Part shown: piece after piece, positions 10,223-22,558 of the stretch
Position numbering within the stretch: the first letter of the stretch is position 1
Layout: each line of letters starts with the position of its first letter
NCBI GenBank assembly: GCA_036874045.1
Contig: JAZBRI010000011.1
Coordinates: 7,321,001-7,385,000 of the forward strand
Length of the DNA stretch: 64,000 nt
Direction of reading: 5' to 3'
Source: Cymodocea nodosa
Taxonomy: Eukaryota; Streptophyta; Magnoliopsida; Alismatales; Cymodoceaceae
Position numbers and translations under genes: made by a program
The notes under the pieces: model-generated
Told to the model about the DNA's origin: nothing
The model's input: only the letters and a program-made list of their open reading frames with translations
Database searches by the model: none

Positions 10223-12700
10223 AATCCTTAGGTGTTAAACCAGTAACTAAGTAATTAACTATGTTTGCATACTAAGGCATTGTGTTGATGGTCATTAATT
10301 GTTCATCAGGAAAATTATCCTTAATTTCAATATTTGATTTTTCTATTTGTAATCTTGATAAATGATCTACTACTACATTCCCACAACCTTTTTTATCTTT
10401 AATTTCTAAATTAAATTCTTGCAATAATAATATCCATCGAATCAATCTAGGTTTAGTTTCTTTTTTCTTTATTAGATGTTTTAGAGCTTAATGATCCGTA
10501 TATACTATTACTTTAGCTCCAATCAGATATGATCTAAACTTTTCTAAAGCAAACACAACAGCTAATAATTCTTTTTCAGTAGTTGTGTAATTAACTTGAG
10601 CATCATTTAAGGTTTTGCTTGCGTAATTAATCACTCTAGGAGATTTTTCTATCTTCTGTCCTAACACTGCTCCTACAGCAAAATCAGAAGCATCGCACAT
10701 TAATTCAAATGGAAGGTTCCAATTAGGTGCTTGAATTATAGGAGTTGAAATTAAGCTAGTCTTAAGTCTAAAAAATGCTTCCTTGCAATTTTTATCAAAG
10801 TTAAATGGAACATCTTTTAATAGATTAGTTAAAGGTCTAGCTATCTTGCTAAAGTCTTTAATAAATCTTCTATAAAAACTAGCATATCCTAGAAATGATC
10901 TAATATCTTTTACTCATTTAGGTTCTGGTAGATTAAAAATTACTTCTATTTTAGCTTTATCTACTTCCAACCCTTTTTTAGAAACAACATGCCCTAAGAC
11001 TATTCCTTGTTTAACCATGAAGTGACATTTTTCCCAATTTAAAACCAGATTTTTTTCCACACAGCGTTTTAATATTTGGTCTAAATTGCTTAAACACACT
11101 TCATATGAGTTACCATATACAGTAAAATCATCCATAAATATTTCTAAAAATTCTTTAGTCATTCCAGTAAATACGCCATGCACACACCTTTGAAAGGTAG
11201 CTGGCGCATTGCATAATCCGAATGGCATTCTTTTAAAAGCATAAGTTCCATTAGGATAGGTGAAAATTGTTTTCTCTTGATCCTCTAATGCTACTGGAAT
11301 TTGATTATACCCTGAATACCCATCTAGGAAACAAAAATATTCTTGCCCTACTAATCTTTCCAGCATTTGATCTATAAAAGGTAAGGGAAAATGATCTTTC
11401 CTAATCACAGCATTCAGCTTTCTATAGTCTATACATACTCTCCAGCCTGATTGAATTCTAGTAGGTATCAAGTCTTGACTTTCATTCCTAATAACTATTA
11501 ATCCTGATTTCTTGGGAACTACATGGATTGGACTAACCCACGAGCTATTAGAAATCGGATAAATTATATCATTATCTAACCATTTAACTATTTCCTTCCT
11601 GACTACTTCTTTAAGGTATGGATTTAATCTCCTCTCAGGAATTCTAACAGGTTTAGCATTCTCTTCTAAATATATGTGGTGACAGCATAAAGTTGAACTT
11701 AACCCTTTTATATCAGTCATAGTCCATCCTATTGCTTCTTTATAACTTTTTACTACATCTTTTAATTTAGCTATTTGATCCTCTTTTAAATCTGAAGCAA
11801 TAATGATTGGACAGGTCCGTTTATCTTCTAGAAATATATAGGTTAATTTAGGAGGTAAAGGTTTTAATTCTAAATGCTGCCCATTAGAAGCTAGAGCTCC
11901 TAATTGAACATCATCATTTTTTAAATTAATTTCTTCCTGATCTCCTTCTATATTTATGCTTTCACTTTTTTCTAAAGTTTCAGAATTGATTTGCTTATTT
12001 AATTCTTCTTGAATCACATCATCTAACATATCTCCTTCATCCTCTAAAAAGTCTATGGTATGTAAGGACATTTCTAACTCCTCAAACCTTTCTAGTTTGA
12101 AAATATTTAATTGAGTATCCTCATTACCATATGCTAACTTCATTACTCCAGTTTTACAATTTATAACAGCCCCTGATGTTGCTAAAAATGGCCTTCCCAA
12201 AATTAAAGATGTATCACTATTTTTATGCTTAATTTGTTGGGAATCCAAAATTACAATATCAATAGGATATATAAAATTCTTGATTTTAATTAAGACATCC
12301 TTTATTTTTCCTCTAGGGTATCTTATACTTCTATCAGCTAATTGAATAATCGTACTAGTAGGAGTTAAGCCTTCTAATCCTAAGGATGCAAATATATCAC
12401 TTGGCATAACATTTATACCTGCACCTAAGTCTATTAAGGTTCTTTCTAGAATGGTATTTCCTATGTTGCATGATATAACAGGGATTCCAGGATCAGATAA
12501 CTTTTTAGGAATTTTTGGCAGAAATAGGGAACTACTTTGCTCAACTAAAAAGACCTTTCTAAGAACTTTTCGCTCTCTTTTCTTAGTACACCAATCCTTC
12601 AAAAATTTAGCACAATGTGGCATATTCTGCAATAGATCTAATAAAGGAATGTTAACTTGTACTTTTTCAAAAATTTCTCTAATTTTTTCTTATTTTTCAG
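10223..12700 (-). pseudogene. Athila 2 protease, RT and partial RNase H; long open frame
   Basis: A 572-codon open frame (12632-10914) covers the protease (LIDLGAGINVMPSDIF, LADRSIRYPRGK, LILGRPFLAT) and most of RT (WRVCIDYRKLNAVIRKDHFP, FLDGYSGYNQIPVALEDQEK, RMPFGLCNAPATF, FMDDFTVYG, VLGHVVSKKGLEVD). Catalytic Asp residues of FMDD are present. After a stop at 10914 the same frame continues into RNase H ([33 protein letters not shown]) to another stop at 10488, and linker sequence to 10223. Integrase is deleted. It is the best-preserved gypsy coding region here. One stop near 12692 separates it from gag. Confidence 0.92.
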
Positions 12701-13683
12701 GAATTGTTTGTTGTAATCTTTCAGGATAGGGTGCTAAAGATTTTGATTTCAAAGACTCTTTTTCTTTCAGTTGATTTGTTTGATCATTTTTAGCTTCAAT
12801 TGCAGATTAAGATTGTTCTTCAGTGATTTCTAGATTTTCAGCTATTACATTTTCATTATTATTTTGATTTTTACTCTTGTCCACCTTCATATCATTTTCA
12901 TTTTGAGTTCTTGGTGGTATATCAATTCCAGATCTTAATGTTACACATACATCTTCTAGATTTTCATTACTTTCATGATGTTTTTGTATATCATTTTCGT
13001 AATTATGATCTTCAATTGTTTTTAGTTTTAAAGTGCATTCTTTAAATTCTCTTACATTAGTATTTTCTGTTTGTTGTATATTTTGCAAGTTGTGCAGGTT
13101 TATAACATTATAATTTTCATTGTCCTATTGCAAAACTTGTATTTTCATTGCATTTTTGTCTAATGCTTTTAATTTTGTTTCCAGATCATCTAATTTCATT
13201 GCATTCAATTTTTGATCAATTTTCTTTATGGCTTTTTCAATTTCGTAAATTATATCCTGTTTAGGTTCTGAATATGCCTCCTTATAGTTTAACCAGTTGA
13301 CTTTTTGTTGTTGACACACAAAGTATTCCAGTTTGTCCAGATTTTACTCTATACTATGCTCTAGTCTATCATAGCTATCCCAAACTTCAGTGTCTCTCAT
13401 CATATTACACATTCTATACTGACCATCAGTTGGGTAAACTATAGGATTCTCATACTCGGCTCTATTATATTGAGGATAATTCATTTGTTGTTCATGGGAT
13501 CTAACAATCTGTAAATGTCTCAATTTCAAACAATCAGAAATGTCGTGTCCATCAGAATTGCAGAATTCACATATGCTAATTAAAGGTTTCAGAAATCTTT
13601 GAGCATAAGCATATGCCATATTCTCAATTACAGAAGAAAACACACAACTCTGGCTATTAAAATGAAACAGCTCTAATAGTTAC
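12701..13683 (-). pseudogene. Athila 2 shortened gag with zinc knuckle
   Basis: Same frame as the downstream pol, broken by stops at 13344, 13125 and 12807. It is open back to about 13683, giving LLELFHFNSQSCVFSS before the knuckle. The CX2CX4HX4C knuckle reads CEFCNSDGHDISDC. It is followed by the linker with VCVTLRSGIDIPPRTQ. As in Athila 1, the capsid domain expected upstream is missing and coding similarity starts within about 60-100 nt of the PBS. The deletion is therefore shared by both copies and probably predates their insertion. Confidence 0.8.
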
Positions 13684-13728
13684 TTATATCTATTCAATTC
13701 AATTCACTTCGACTCAATTCAATTCAAT

Positions 13729-13746
13729 TCCCCGGCAACGGCGCCA
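13729..13746 (-). other. Athila 2 primer binding site (tRNA-Asp)
   Basis: TCCCCGGCAACGGCGCCA on the plus strand equals the last 18 bases of plant tRNA-Asp exactly. It lies seven bases from the LTR end at 13754. An ATTCA-type microsatellite (13689-13730) sits between it and gag and is absent from Athila 1. Confidence 0.95.
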
Positions 13747-13753
13747 TAAAACT

Positions 13754-15598
13754 TGTTTGGGTTTTCCCAACACTACACTAGAAAAACTTGGATTTGTTAC
13801 TTCTATTTTTACTTAGTTAATTTATCTTTATGCATATTCTTTCTTTTAGAAGTAAACAAACAACCTTTAATACAATTTAGATATTAATTCCAATTTGTAC
13901 TTTAACTGCAAGTGCATAGTGTCTATTGTATCAATGTGCAAGTACAGGTCGATCCCATAGGGAATTGCTGATGAATTTAAGAAATGTTTGATTGTGAACA
14001 ATTCAAATTTATATTCAATAAGCACTCCGTTGAATTACAGTTAACTCAACGGACTAAGTTCGTTGAGTTATGGATAACTCAACAGACTATCCTCGTGGAC
14101 TTAAGTTAACTCCACGAGCCTGTCTCTTCTTTATAATACTGCTATTTACAAAGGAATTTGGCCAACCATTGGGCGATTCCACAGATTGTAAATAACATCC
14201 ATTAAGCTTTTTAATGCTAGTTAACATTGGATTTATCATTAAGCAATACTAACATTCAGATGATTCAAACAGTCACCATTAAAATCTTTAAGTTTTTTGT
14301 ACGAACCAATTTCAGTAAACTGTAAAATTAAAACTAACATAAAACAATCATAAAACTGACACAGATAACATTAATCACGATACAACACTCAAATACAACA
14401 TACAAACAAAGATAAATTGTTTTTGGTATTTTTGTTTTTGATGAAATGGGTGAAAGGTGAAATGTAAAGTAATCTCACTTGACAGTAAATACTTCCGACA
14501 CTACTTGCAATGCGATTACACCACTGAAAATTAAACCACTTACAATTCTGTCTCCTCTCCCTATAGAATCGCGAGTCCAGAATTGCAAAATGATCTCCTC
14601 TTCAGCATACAGGCATCAACTCCAAGCCAAGGCTAAAAGCTTTACGATCTCCTAAAATATGAGTCGGTGCTTGGTGAAAATGGCTTCCCCTCCTGCGACG
14701 CAATCACTCTTCACAATGGTTGTTAGGCACTGTGTTTGGCTCGAAATTGACCCGATATCAGGCAAGTATCCTCACAGACCTTCGATGATTGGTGATTATG
14801 GTGGTGATAACGATGGTTGGTGTGATACTTCGGAGAATCGCCGATATTGTCTGCAGAAAGCTCGGTGCTCCTCTTTTGTATACACTGGCCGTCCATCGAT
14901 CACACACCCTTCTTCTTTTTTTCTTCTTTTCTTTTATATTTCTTCTGTAGTAACTGCTTCTGCTTAAATGGTCGGTTGGATTTCCTTCCTTCAGATCAAC
15001 GGTGATGATTTATTTCTCCCTACGCGATTGAATTCCTACGTGATACGTGTAAACGTGGTTTTTCCTTCCAACTATCTATTCCTTCAACCGCTACAGTGGC
15101 ATTTTAGAAAATATATAGTCCGTGGAGTTATAGATAACTCAACGGACTTTCTTCGTTGATTTAACTATAAAACACGTGCAAAAAATAACAACTTAAGTTT
15201 ATAACGCTAACCTAACGTGTTACCTTAATGTTCAATATAGCAACTTAACGCGTACAGTTATGCTAACTTAACGAGTTATAACGTAAGTAAATCTACCAGA
15301 TCTCGACACGTGTTAGCAGCAGTTTAAACATAAAATAACATTTCGGAGAGTTACAGGTATAACTATCCGATGCTCAAATGCATTTTCGAATACTTAAGAA
15401 TTTCACAGCCTGCAATTTATCGATAATTCATAAATGTACTAAATTAACATTAATTCCCCAAAATTAAGCAGATTCTTCAATTAAAGCATATAACAATGTA
15501 ATTATAACATAATGGCTTAATTCTCATATGATAAGCTAAATATTATGCAATTAACCATCATTTAACCGTTAATAATATGCACTTTTTCATTCTAAACA
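13754..15598 (-). mobile_element. Athila 2 5' LTR (1845 bp), complete
   Basis: Begins TGTTTAGAATG on the minus strand (15598) and ends ...CCCAAACA (13754). It is followed by CCCAA (15599-15603), the second copy of the TSD at 9620-9624. It contains the hairpin trio (about 14025-14118) and a 106-bp block (15173-15278) about 90% identical to part of a Sirevirus-type LTR at 63245-63349. It belongs to the CTAACTTAACGAGTT LTR variant, like the solo LTR at 902-2758. Confidence 0.93.
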
Positions 15599-15603
15599 CC
15601 CAA

Positions 15604-15986
15604 CTACAATTTTAGATAGTTAGAGATAACTCATTGAAAGTTCACTTAAGTCATGCATTATGGTTTCGACATGTGTACTTTAGGAAATAATAAAAATATT
15701 CTTTTAAAGCATAACTATCTGATACATTAAACATAACTCTTCGATACATTAATTGTCCAAAATAACAGAAAATTTGGATACTTAAGAATTTCACAGCCTG
15801 TAATTTACCAATAGTTCAGAAATGTACTAAATTAACATTAATTCCCTAAAATTAAGCAGATTCTTTCATTAACACATATAACAGTGCAATTATAACAAAT
15901 TGGCTTAATTCTCATATGATAAGCTAAATATTATGTAATTAACCATCATTTAACTGTTAATATTATGCACTTTTTCATTCTAAACA
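15604..15986 (-). mobile_element. Athila 1 5' LTR, remaining (5') portion
   Basis: Continues the LTR interrupted at 9624: GATAGTTAGAGATAAC, CACTTAAGTCATGCATTATGG, then the standard LTR start (TGTTTAGAATG on the minus strand) at 15986. It abuts C1 gag at 15987, so Athila 1 is inserted in C1. The right-hand TSD should be CTCTA (15987-15991); its partner would lie left of this window. Confidence 0.88.
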
Positions 15987-17411
15987 CTCTAGAAGATTGT
16001 CATTCTTGAAACTACCCTTCCAATCAGTAATGTTATGGACTGGACTAAGGAGGATGAGAGAATCATCTAGTTAAATGCTCGAGGGCTGAATGTTATATAC
16101 TGTGCACTAATAGTTGAACAGTATAACAAAGTTTCTACATGTAATTCTATACATGAAGCTTGGAAAATCCTTCAAGTTACACATGAAGGTACAAGCCAGG
16201 TAAAAGACACAAAAATTAGCATTCTGTTAAGAAAACTAGAATTATTTAAAATGAATGATAATGAAAACATAGTTGAAATGTTTTCAAGATTTATTGAGAT
16301 CATTAACAATCTTAAAGGCCTGAGAAAGGAATTCTCTTCACGTGAACATGTACAGAAGATCTTGAGAAGTTTAACTATCGAGTGGGAACAGAAATCCACC
16401 TCCATTCAAGATTCTAAGGATTACAACAACTACACTATTGAAGAACTATTAGGCAATCTACTAGCCTACAAGGTTCAAATGAAGGTCTGGAAGGAATAGG
16501 AGGGAATTGTTGAAAAAAAAGCTGAAAAGAAAAAGGAAATTGCATTTCCTTCAATAGAAGAAGCTCTAAGCTCAGATAAGGATGAGATTATGCTGCTAGC
16601 AAGAAATTTCATGAAGAAAAGCAATAAAACCAGCTTCTCTAAAAGAACAATCCCTATATACTTTAAATGCAAAAGGCAAGGGCACATACAAACTTTTTGT
16701 CTATTACAAATAGAAGAGGATCAAACGGATAAGAAAAAAAGATAGAACAAAAAGAAAATGGCTCTCAAAGCTACTTGGGATGATAGTAGCTCCTCAACCA
16801 GTTCTTTAGACTCTAAAGATGAAGCTGCAGCCCACGTGTGCTTTGCAGCACAAGAGGTATGCTCCACTTCTTATTGTTCAGAAAACGAGCATGATGAATT
16901 AGATGTTAATAGTCTTCTATGTACAGTAGATAATCTATATGTTAAATGTAGAGAATATAAGAAAGAGATTAAAAGGTTGAATAATTGTTTAGAAGATTCT
17001 TTTATTGAATTAGAAATAACTCTAGTTGAAAATAGAGATTTGAAAACTAACATGGATAAATATTGCTGTGATAATTGTGAGTTAAAAGAAGAAATTAAAA
17101 ATTTATTAACTAAAATCTCTGATCTAAAAAGTACCATCTGCAAATTTACACAAGGTCAAAAAGGACTAGATAAAATGATAGGATCTCAACGACCTAATGG
17201 AATTAAATTTGGCCTAGGGTATGCTACACCACAAGAAGTACGTTATTGTGGTGGCATGATTCGATCATATAGAGATGGCACCACTATTTTTGCTATCAGA
17301 AGAAGATCAAATCATATGTAGCTACCAAGAGGTAATAAATTTAATGTTTTAAGAACTAACTCTGCTAGACCCAAGAAGATTTGGGTACCGAAAGCCTTAA
17401 TTTCAGTATAA
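15987..17411 (+). pseudogene. Sirevirus C1 gag, 5'-truncated and broken
   Basis: Homologous to Sirevirus A gag from about residue 40. It covers the Gag (UBN2-type) core with ILLRKLELFKMNDNENIVEMF and NLLAYKVQMK. A zinc knuckle follows, but its first Cys is replaced by Tyr (YFKCKRQGHIQTFC). Then come the plant-copia motif MALKATWDDSSSS and a long coiled-coil tail (KEIKRLNNCLEDSFIELE ...). The frame holds from 16251 on with stops at 16497 and 16743, and diverges from the relatives near 17321. The gag frame closes with ISV-stop at 17409, as in A and (ISE-stop) in C2. The 5' LTR and first gag residues were separated by the Athila 1 insertion. Confidence 0.85.
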
Positions 17412-20400
17412 ATTGTAGGATAACAAGGAGCTTCAAACACGTACAACAAAATGGATTGTGGACAGTAGATGTTCAAAGCACATGACAGGTAAGAAAAGAT
17501 TTCTTGATTCTTTAAAAGCTTAAGTTCAGGATCTGTTAAATTTGGGAATAATGAAAAATGTAAAATTATTATAATAGGAAATATAACTTCTGAAAATGGT
17601 AGAATTGAGAATGTCTTGCACGTTAATGGACTAAAACAAAATTTATTAAGTATAGGACAATTGTGTGATAAAGGTTATACTGTCTCATTTACTGCTAAAA
17701 ATCGTTATATTATTGATCCAACTACAAATGAGATAAAATTTACTGGTGTTAGAAATTGTTCAATATACACACTAAACTTTCCATGTGAAAATTCTACAAA
17801 TAATTCCTATTTGGTAGTATCTAGTGAAGATGATTAGTTGTGGCATAAAAGACTTGGTCATATTAGTATAAAGACACTCAGAAAGTTATCCAAGAATGAT
17901 CTAGTTAGGAGACTACCTAAACTTGAATTCAAGAAAGACAGGGTGTGCAATGACTGTATGTTAGGCAAGCAGAAGAGAACTTCTCTCCATAGTAAAAATG
18001 AAATTACCACCAAAAAGTCACTAGAACTTTTACATCTAGATCTTTTTGGCCTAACTTAAATATCAAGTCTTGGGGGTTGAAAATATACTCTAGTTATTGT
18101 AGATGATTTCTCTAGATTAACTTGGGTAATATTTTTGACACATAAAAATGAGACATGCAATGAATTCAGAAATTTTTGCATAAAGGTTCAAAATCAGAAG
18201 TAACTGATAATGAAGAAAATCAGAAGTGATCATGGAGAAGAATTTGAAAACTATGAATTCTAAAATCTTTACAATTCATTTGGAATCTTACATGAATCCT
18301 CTTACTCTAGAACTCTTGCTCAAAATGGAGTTGTGGAAAGAAAGAATAGAACATTGCAAGAAATGGCTAGAACTATGTTGAATGCCATTGATCTACCAAA
18401 ATTTCTTTGGGTTGAAGCTGTACGTACAACTTGTCACATCTCCAACAGAACTCATATCAGATCTATGAAGAATAACATACCTTTTGAACTTTGGTTTGAC
18501 AAGACTCCAAATGTTGGATATTTTAAGACATTCGGATGCAAATGCTGTCTTAGACACTAGAGATGCTAAAGACAAGTTTGATTCAAAATCTAAACCTACC
18601 ATACTTGTTGGATACTCATCTAGAAGCAAAGCTTATAAAGTATACTTTGTTAAAGACAGAAGAGTAGAGGAAAGTATAAATGTTCAGTTTGATGAAGATT
18701 TGATATAAAATCTCAGAAATTTGAAGATTGACAGTGAGAGTGAAAATGAAAATGTTGAAAAAGATAACTACAAGCAAAAACTCAGATCCCAAGCATCAAA
18801 TCAGAATCAAAACAGTTGAAAATTCAAATCTGACCATCCCATGGAACAAATAATTGGAAATATAACCAAAGGGGTACAAACTAGAAGCAAAGCACAAGAT
18901 ATTTGCAATTATTGTATATTTGTATCAGAAATTGAGCCAAAATTAGTAGATGAAGCTTGTAAGAATACTTACTAGACAATGGCTATGTAGGAAGAATTAA
19001 ATCAGTTCCAAAAAAATAATGTCTGGGAATTAGTGAAGAAACCTATAGGAAAATCCATCATTGGGACTAAATGGATTTTAAGAAACAAATTAGATGAAGA
19101 TGGGAGCACATTCAGAAATAAAGCTCAACTAGTTGCACAAAGTTATAATCAGCAAGAAGGCATTGACTATGAAGAAACGTTTGCACCTGTAGCTAGAATT
19201 GAAGCTATCAGAATGTTGCTTGCTTTTGCAAGCAGTATGAAGATAAACTATTTCAAATGGATGTAAAGAGTGCATTTTTGAATGGAGAAATATAAGAAAT
19301 ATTTGTTAAGCAACCCTCCAGTTTTAAAGATGAAGTCAATTTAGATCATGTCTATAGACTAAACAAAGCTTTATATGGTCTGAAACAAGCACCTAGGGCA
19401 TGATATGAAAAATTGAAAAAGTTTTTAACTGATAATGATTTTATCATAGACAAAGTAGACAACACTTTGTTTATTAAAATTTTTGATTTACACATTTTGA
19501 TTGTTCAAATCTATGTTGATGATATTATTTTTGGAGCTACATTAGAAAAACTGTCATGAATTTCAAATCTTAATGAAAAATAAATTTGAAATGAGCATGA
19601 TGGGAGAGTTGAAGTTTTTCTTAGGATTACAAATCCATCAAGTGAAAAATGGCATCTTTGTCAATCAGGAAAAATACTATAGAGAGACTCTAAAGAAATT
19701 TGGCTTTGAGAACATCAAATCTGAAAACACACCAATGAGTTCAAACACTAAACTTGAAAATGATGACTTAAGTGTTGCAGTAGATCAAAAGAAATATAGA
19801 GGCATAATTGGATCTCTATTGTACTTATTAGCAAGTAGGTCAGATATCATGTTCAGTGTATGTTTATGTGCCAAATTTCAAGCATCACCAAAAGAATCTC
19901 ATCTGAAATTAGTCAAAAGAATCTTCAAGTATTTACAAGGCACTAAAGATTTCTAATTATATTACTCAGTTGATAGCAGCCTAACCTTAATTGGTTATAA
20001 TAATGCAGATTATGCAGACAGTAGTAGATCAAACAAAAAAAGCACAAGTGGCACATGCCAACTACTTGGAAATTCTTTAATTTCATGGTTCAGTAGGAAA
20101 CAAAACTGTATTGCATTATCCACTACTGAAGCTGAATATATTGCAGCAGGTCTATGTTATGCTCAAATTTTATGGATGTAGCAAACTTTAGTAGATTATA
20201 GACTGAAAATTCAAAATACAGATATATTTTGTGATAATAGCAATGCAATAAGCTTATCCAAGAATACAGTACTTCATTCTAGAGCTAAGCATATCGAGAT
20301 CAGACATCATTTCTTGAGAAATCATGTGGAAAAAGGGCACATCTCACACAAGTTTATTCCAACAGAAAATCAACTTGTAGATATTTTCATAAGACCTCTA

Positions 20401-20463
20401 AATGAATCAGCATTTAATCATATTAAAAAAAATCTAGGCATATGTTCTTTGCATGACTTATAA
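17412..20463 (+). pseudogene. Sirevirus C1 pol (PR-IN-RT-RH), heavily broken
   Basis: Order protease, integrase, RT, RNase H, i.e. Ty1/copia. Protease reads WIVDSRCSKHMTG, with the active-site Gly changed to Arg. Integrase pieces: LWHKRLGHISIKTLRKL, CNDCMLGKQKRTSLHSK, HLDLFGLT, NGVVERKNRTLQEMARTML. RT: TKWILRNKLDEDG, QAPRA, IQIYVDDIIF and [20 protein letters not shown]. RNase H end: HFLRNHVEKGHISHKF to ICSLHDL-stop at 20461. More than ten stops and several frameshifts. LFGPTQISSLRG and FVLNT-type blocks place it in the Sirevirus (SIRE/Maximus) lineage. Confidence 0.88.
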
Positions 20464-20856
20464 TGCATTCATATTTGGTTTATAATTATTAATCCTCAAG
20501 CTCACCATATGAGAGCTTATTTTCTGCTAACATGTACTCATGCAAGACTTATAAATAGTCTCCTCTTATCAAATATTCAATTTCAGAAGTCTCCTTTTAT
20601 CTATTAACAAAAAGGGGGAGAAGTATAGCAAGAAATTACATGGCAGTTCATAGATTAAGAGAAGTTTAAAGAGAAATAATGTGGAAGGCAAGGGGAGATA
20701 TCCCAGCACATAGATAGGGGGAGATATTTTCTTGTACGTTCCAAAAATCTGTTTTATTATTATTTTTTATGTGATAGAATGTATAGAAACAAACTAGGGA
20801 GTGAAATACATGTAATTAAATGTAAAGGATTTTGTCATTATCAAAAAAGGAGAGAT
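20464..20856 (+). other. C1 3' spacer with repeated polypurine-tract motifs
   Basis: The non-coding spacer between pol and the 3' LTR contains several purine tracts: AACAAAAAGGGGGAGAAG (near 20608), AGGGGGAGATA (near 20715) and the LTR-adjacent TCAAAAAAGGAGAGAT ending at 20856. Multiple PPT copies are a described trait of Sireviruses. The final one sets the start of plus-strand DNA. Confidence 0.8.
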
Positions 20857-22295
20857 TGTTAGGACCCTTGTATTTTGATAATGTAAAAACTTATGTGAGG
20901 AAATAAATTGTATTTCATAGATTAGACAATTCAGCAAGAGAGCAAAAGGCAGATAAGTCATTACAGATAGATCAGAATGTACTACAAGAGATAAACAGGA
21001 TATTGAAAGGTTACCAGGCTTAACCATCCGAAAGAGATAAATTTTTGGTAAGTTATCAAGCTTAAGTATCTAATGAGTCAGTGTTAAGCAGTAGAATCAC
21101 CATCAGACGGTTAGAAAATTAACTATCCAAAAATACAAGGCCTTCAAAGAGTTGTAAAAATAGTTTGCTGAATGATTGGAGAGTTAAGGCACTAACTATT
21201 CGGAATTTCAAGGAAATCGAAGAGTTAGGAAGGCTAGCTATTCAAAACTTGTCATTAAATTTTTCATGTGCAGAAATCCAAAATAGAAGCTTAAAAGGAT
21301 TTTTTAAAGAGTTAGAAAGTTAATTATCCAAAAAACAAGAGGTTTCAAAAGGTTACAAAATTAACTATCTAAAACTTAAGTCATCCTATTGTGCACGTGT
21401 AGAAATAAGAAAGCAATCAGAAGCTTAGAAAAAGAATCGAGAGGATACTATAGCTAACTATCTGAAAGTTGAAGAATTTCAGTGAGTTAACAGTTATAAC
21501 CATCTGAACTTAAGACACCTCATGTGCATGACTTAAAATCTCACGTGACACAGACAAAAGGACTTAAGTGGATTTTTGATAAGTTACGAATATTCTTTAG
21601 AGAGTTACATAGATAACCATTTGAAAATTAAAGGGAATCAGAAGGTTACAAGCTGGATAGTATACAGAATGGTAACTTACTATTTTTGGGACTGACTACA
21701 TAGTAAGTATAGTAGGAAACATCCGTTGGAAGTAAACATGATCGTTATACCTCTTGGTATAAATATGAAAAGTATAGGGAAGATTAGAACAATGATTATC
21801 ATATATTGTGAGCTACTCAAAAATTCTAGAGATACTCTCAAGTCTGCATAATACAGAAACATTCTCAAAGTTCACTGCAGCACAAAAGCTCCCTGCGCTT
21901 AAACTCTATTTCAAAGATCAAAGCTGTTGGTTCATGAGTTTCAACTTGAAAACTCATTATTGGTTAAGAGCTTGTACTTGAAAGCTCGAAGAAAGGTTGG
22001 TTACTGAGCTTTAACCTGAAAGTTCAAGTGTTGGTTTTTGTTTCAACCTAAAAGCAAGTGTTATAAGTATTTACATACTTAGTGAAGTCTAAGTGAATCT
22101 TAGGGGTGGACTAGCCAAGTTAGTGAACCACCTAAAAATCTCTTCATGTTCATTTCTTTCACTGTTTTGCATATACATTGTTTAATTAAGATCTCAGTTA
22201 AATTGAATCAAATGATTAAGTTATAAAAGAAATAATAATAATAAAATTACTAACACACCATTCACTCCCCTCTAGTGAGCCTTTCGATCCTAACA
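20857..22295 (+). mobile_element. C1 3' LTR (1439 bp)
   Basis: TGTTAGGACCC...CGATCCTAACA, preceded by a polypurine tract and equal in length to the C2 3' LTR at 59248-60686. It is packed with GAGTTA/AACTATCCGA-type repeats, CTTAAGTCAT and ACGTG boxes, and ends with the Sirevirus-like TTCACTCCCCTCTAGTG segment. The right-flank TSD candidate is ATCAT (22296-22300). Confidence 0.93.
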
Positions 22296-22558
22296 ATCAT
22301 TGATTGTAATTTGTTACCAAAAATAAATAACTATTGTATTTATTTCATTTATATATTATTGCAAGTAGTTATTATTTCAACAGTTTATCTCCACATTTAT
22401 TTATAAAAGTTTAAAAGTTCATTTTGAAATTGTATACTTAGATATTTTTTTCTTTCCTTACATGAATGACTTTTTTTTTATATAATGACAAAAAGAGGGA
22501 GAAAGATTATTTGAAAGTTAGACTTATTAGATTTTGTCATCATTAAAAAAGGGGAGAT
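22296..22558 (+). other. 3' spacer and PPT of older Sirevirus F
   Basis: AT-rich sequence with two polypurine motifs, GACAAAAAGAGGGAGAAAG (near 22488) and TTAAAAAAGGGGAGAT ending at 22558 directly before the LTR. The rest of F must lie beyond C1, outside the window, so C1 appears inserted in the F spacer. Confidence 0.7.
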
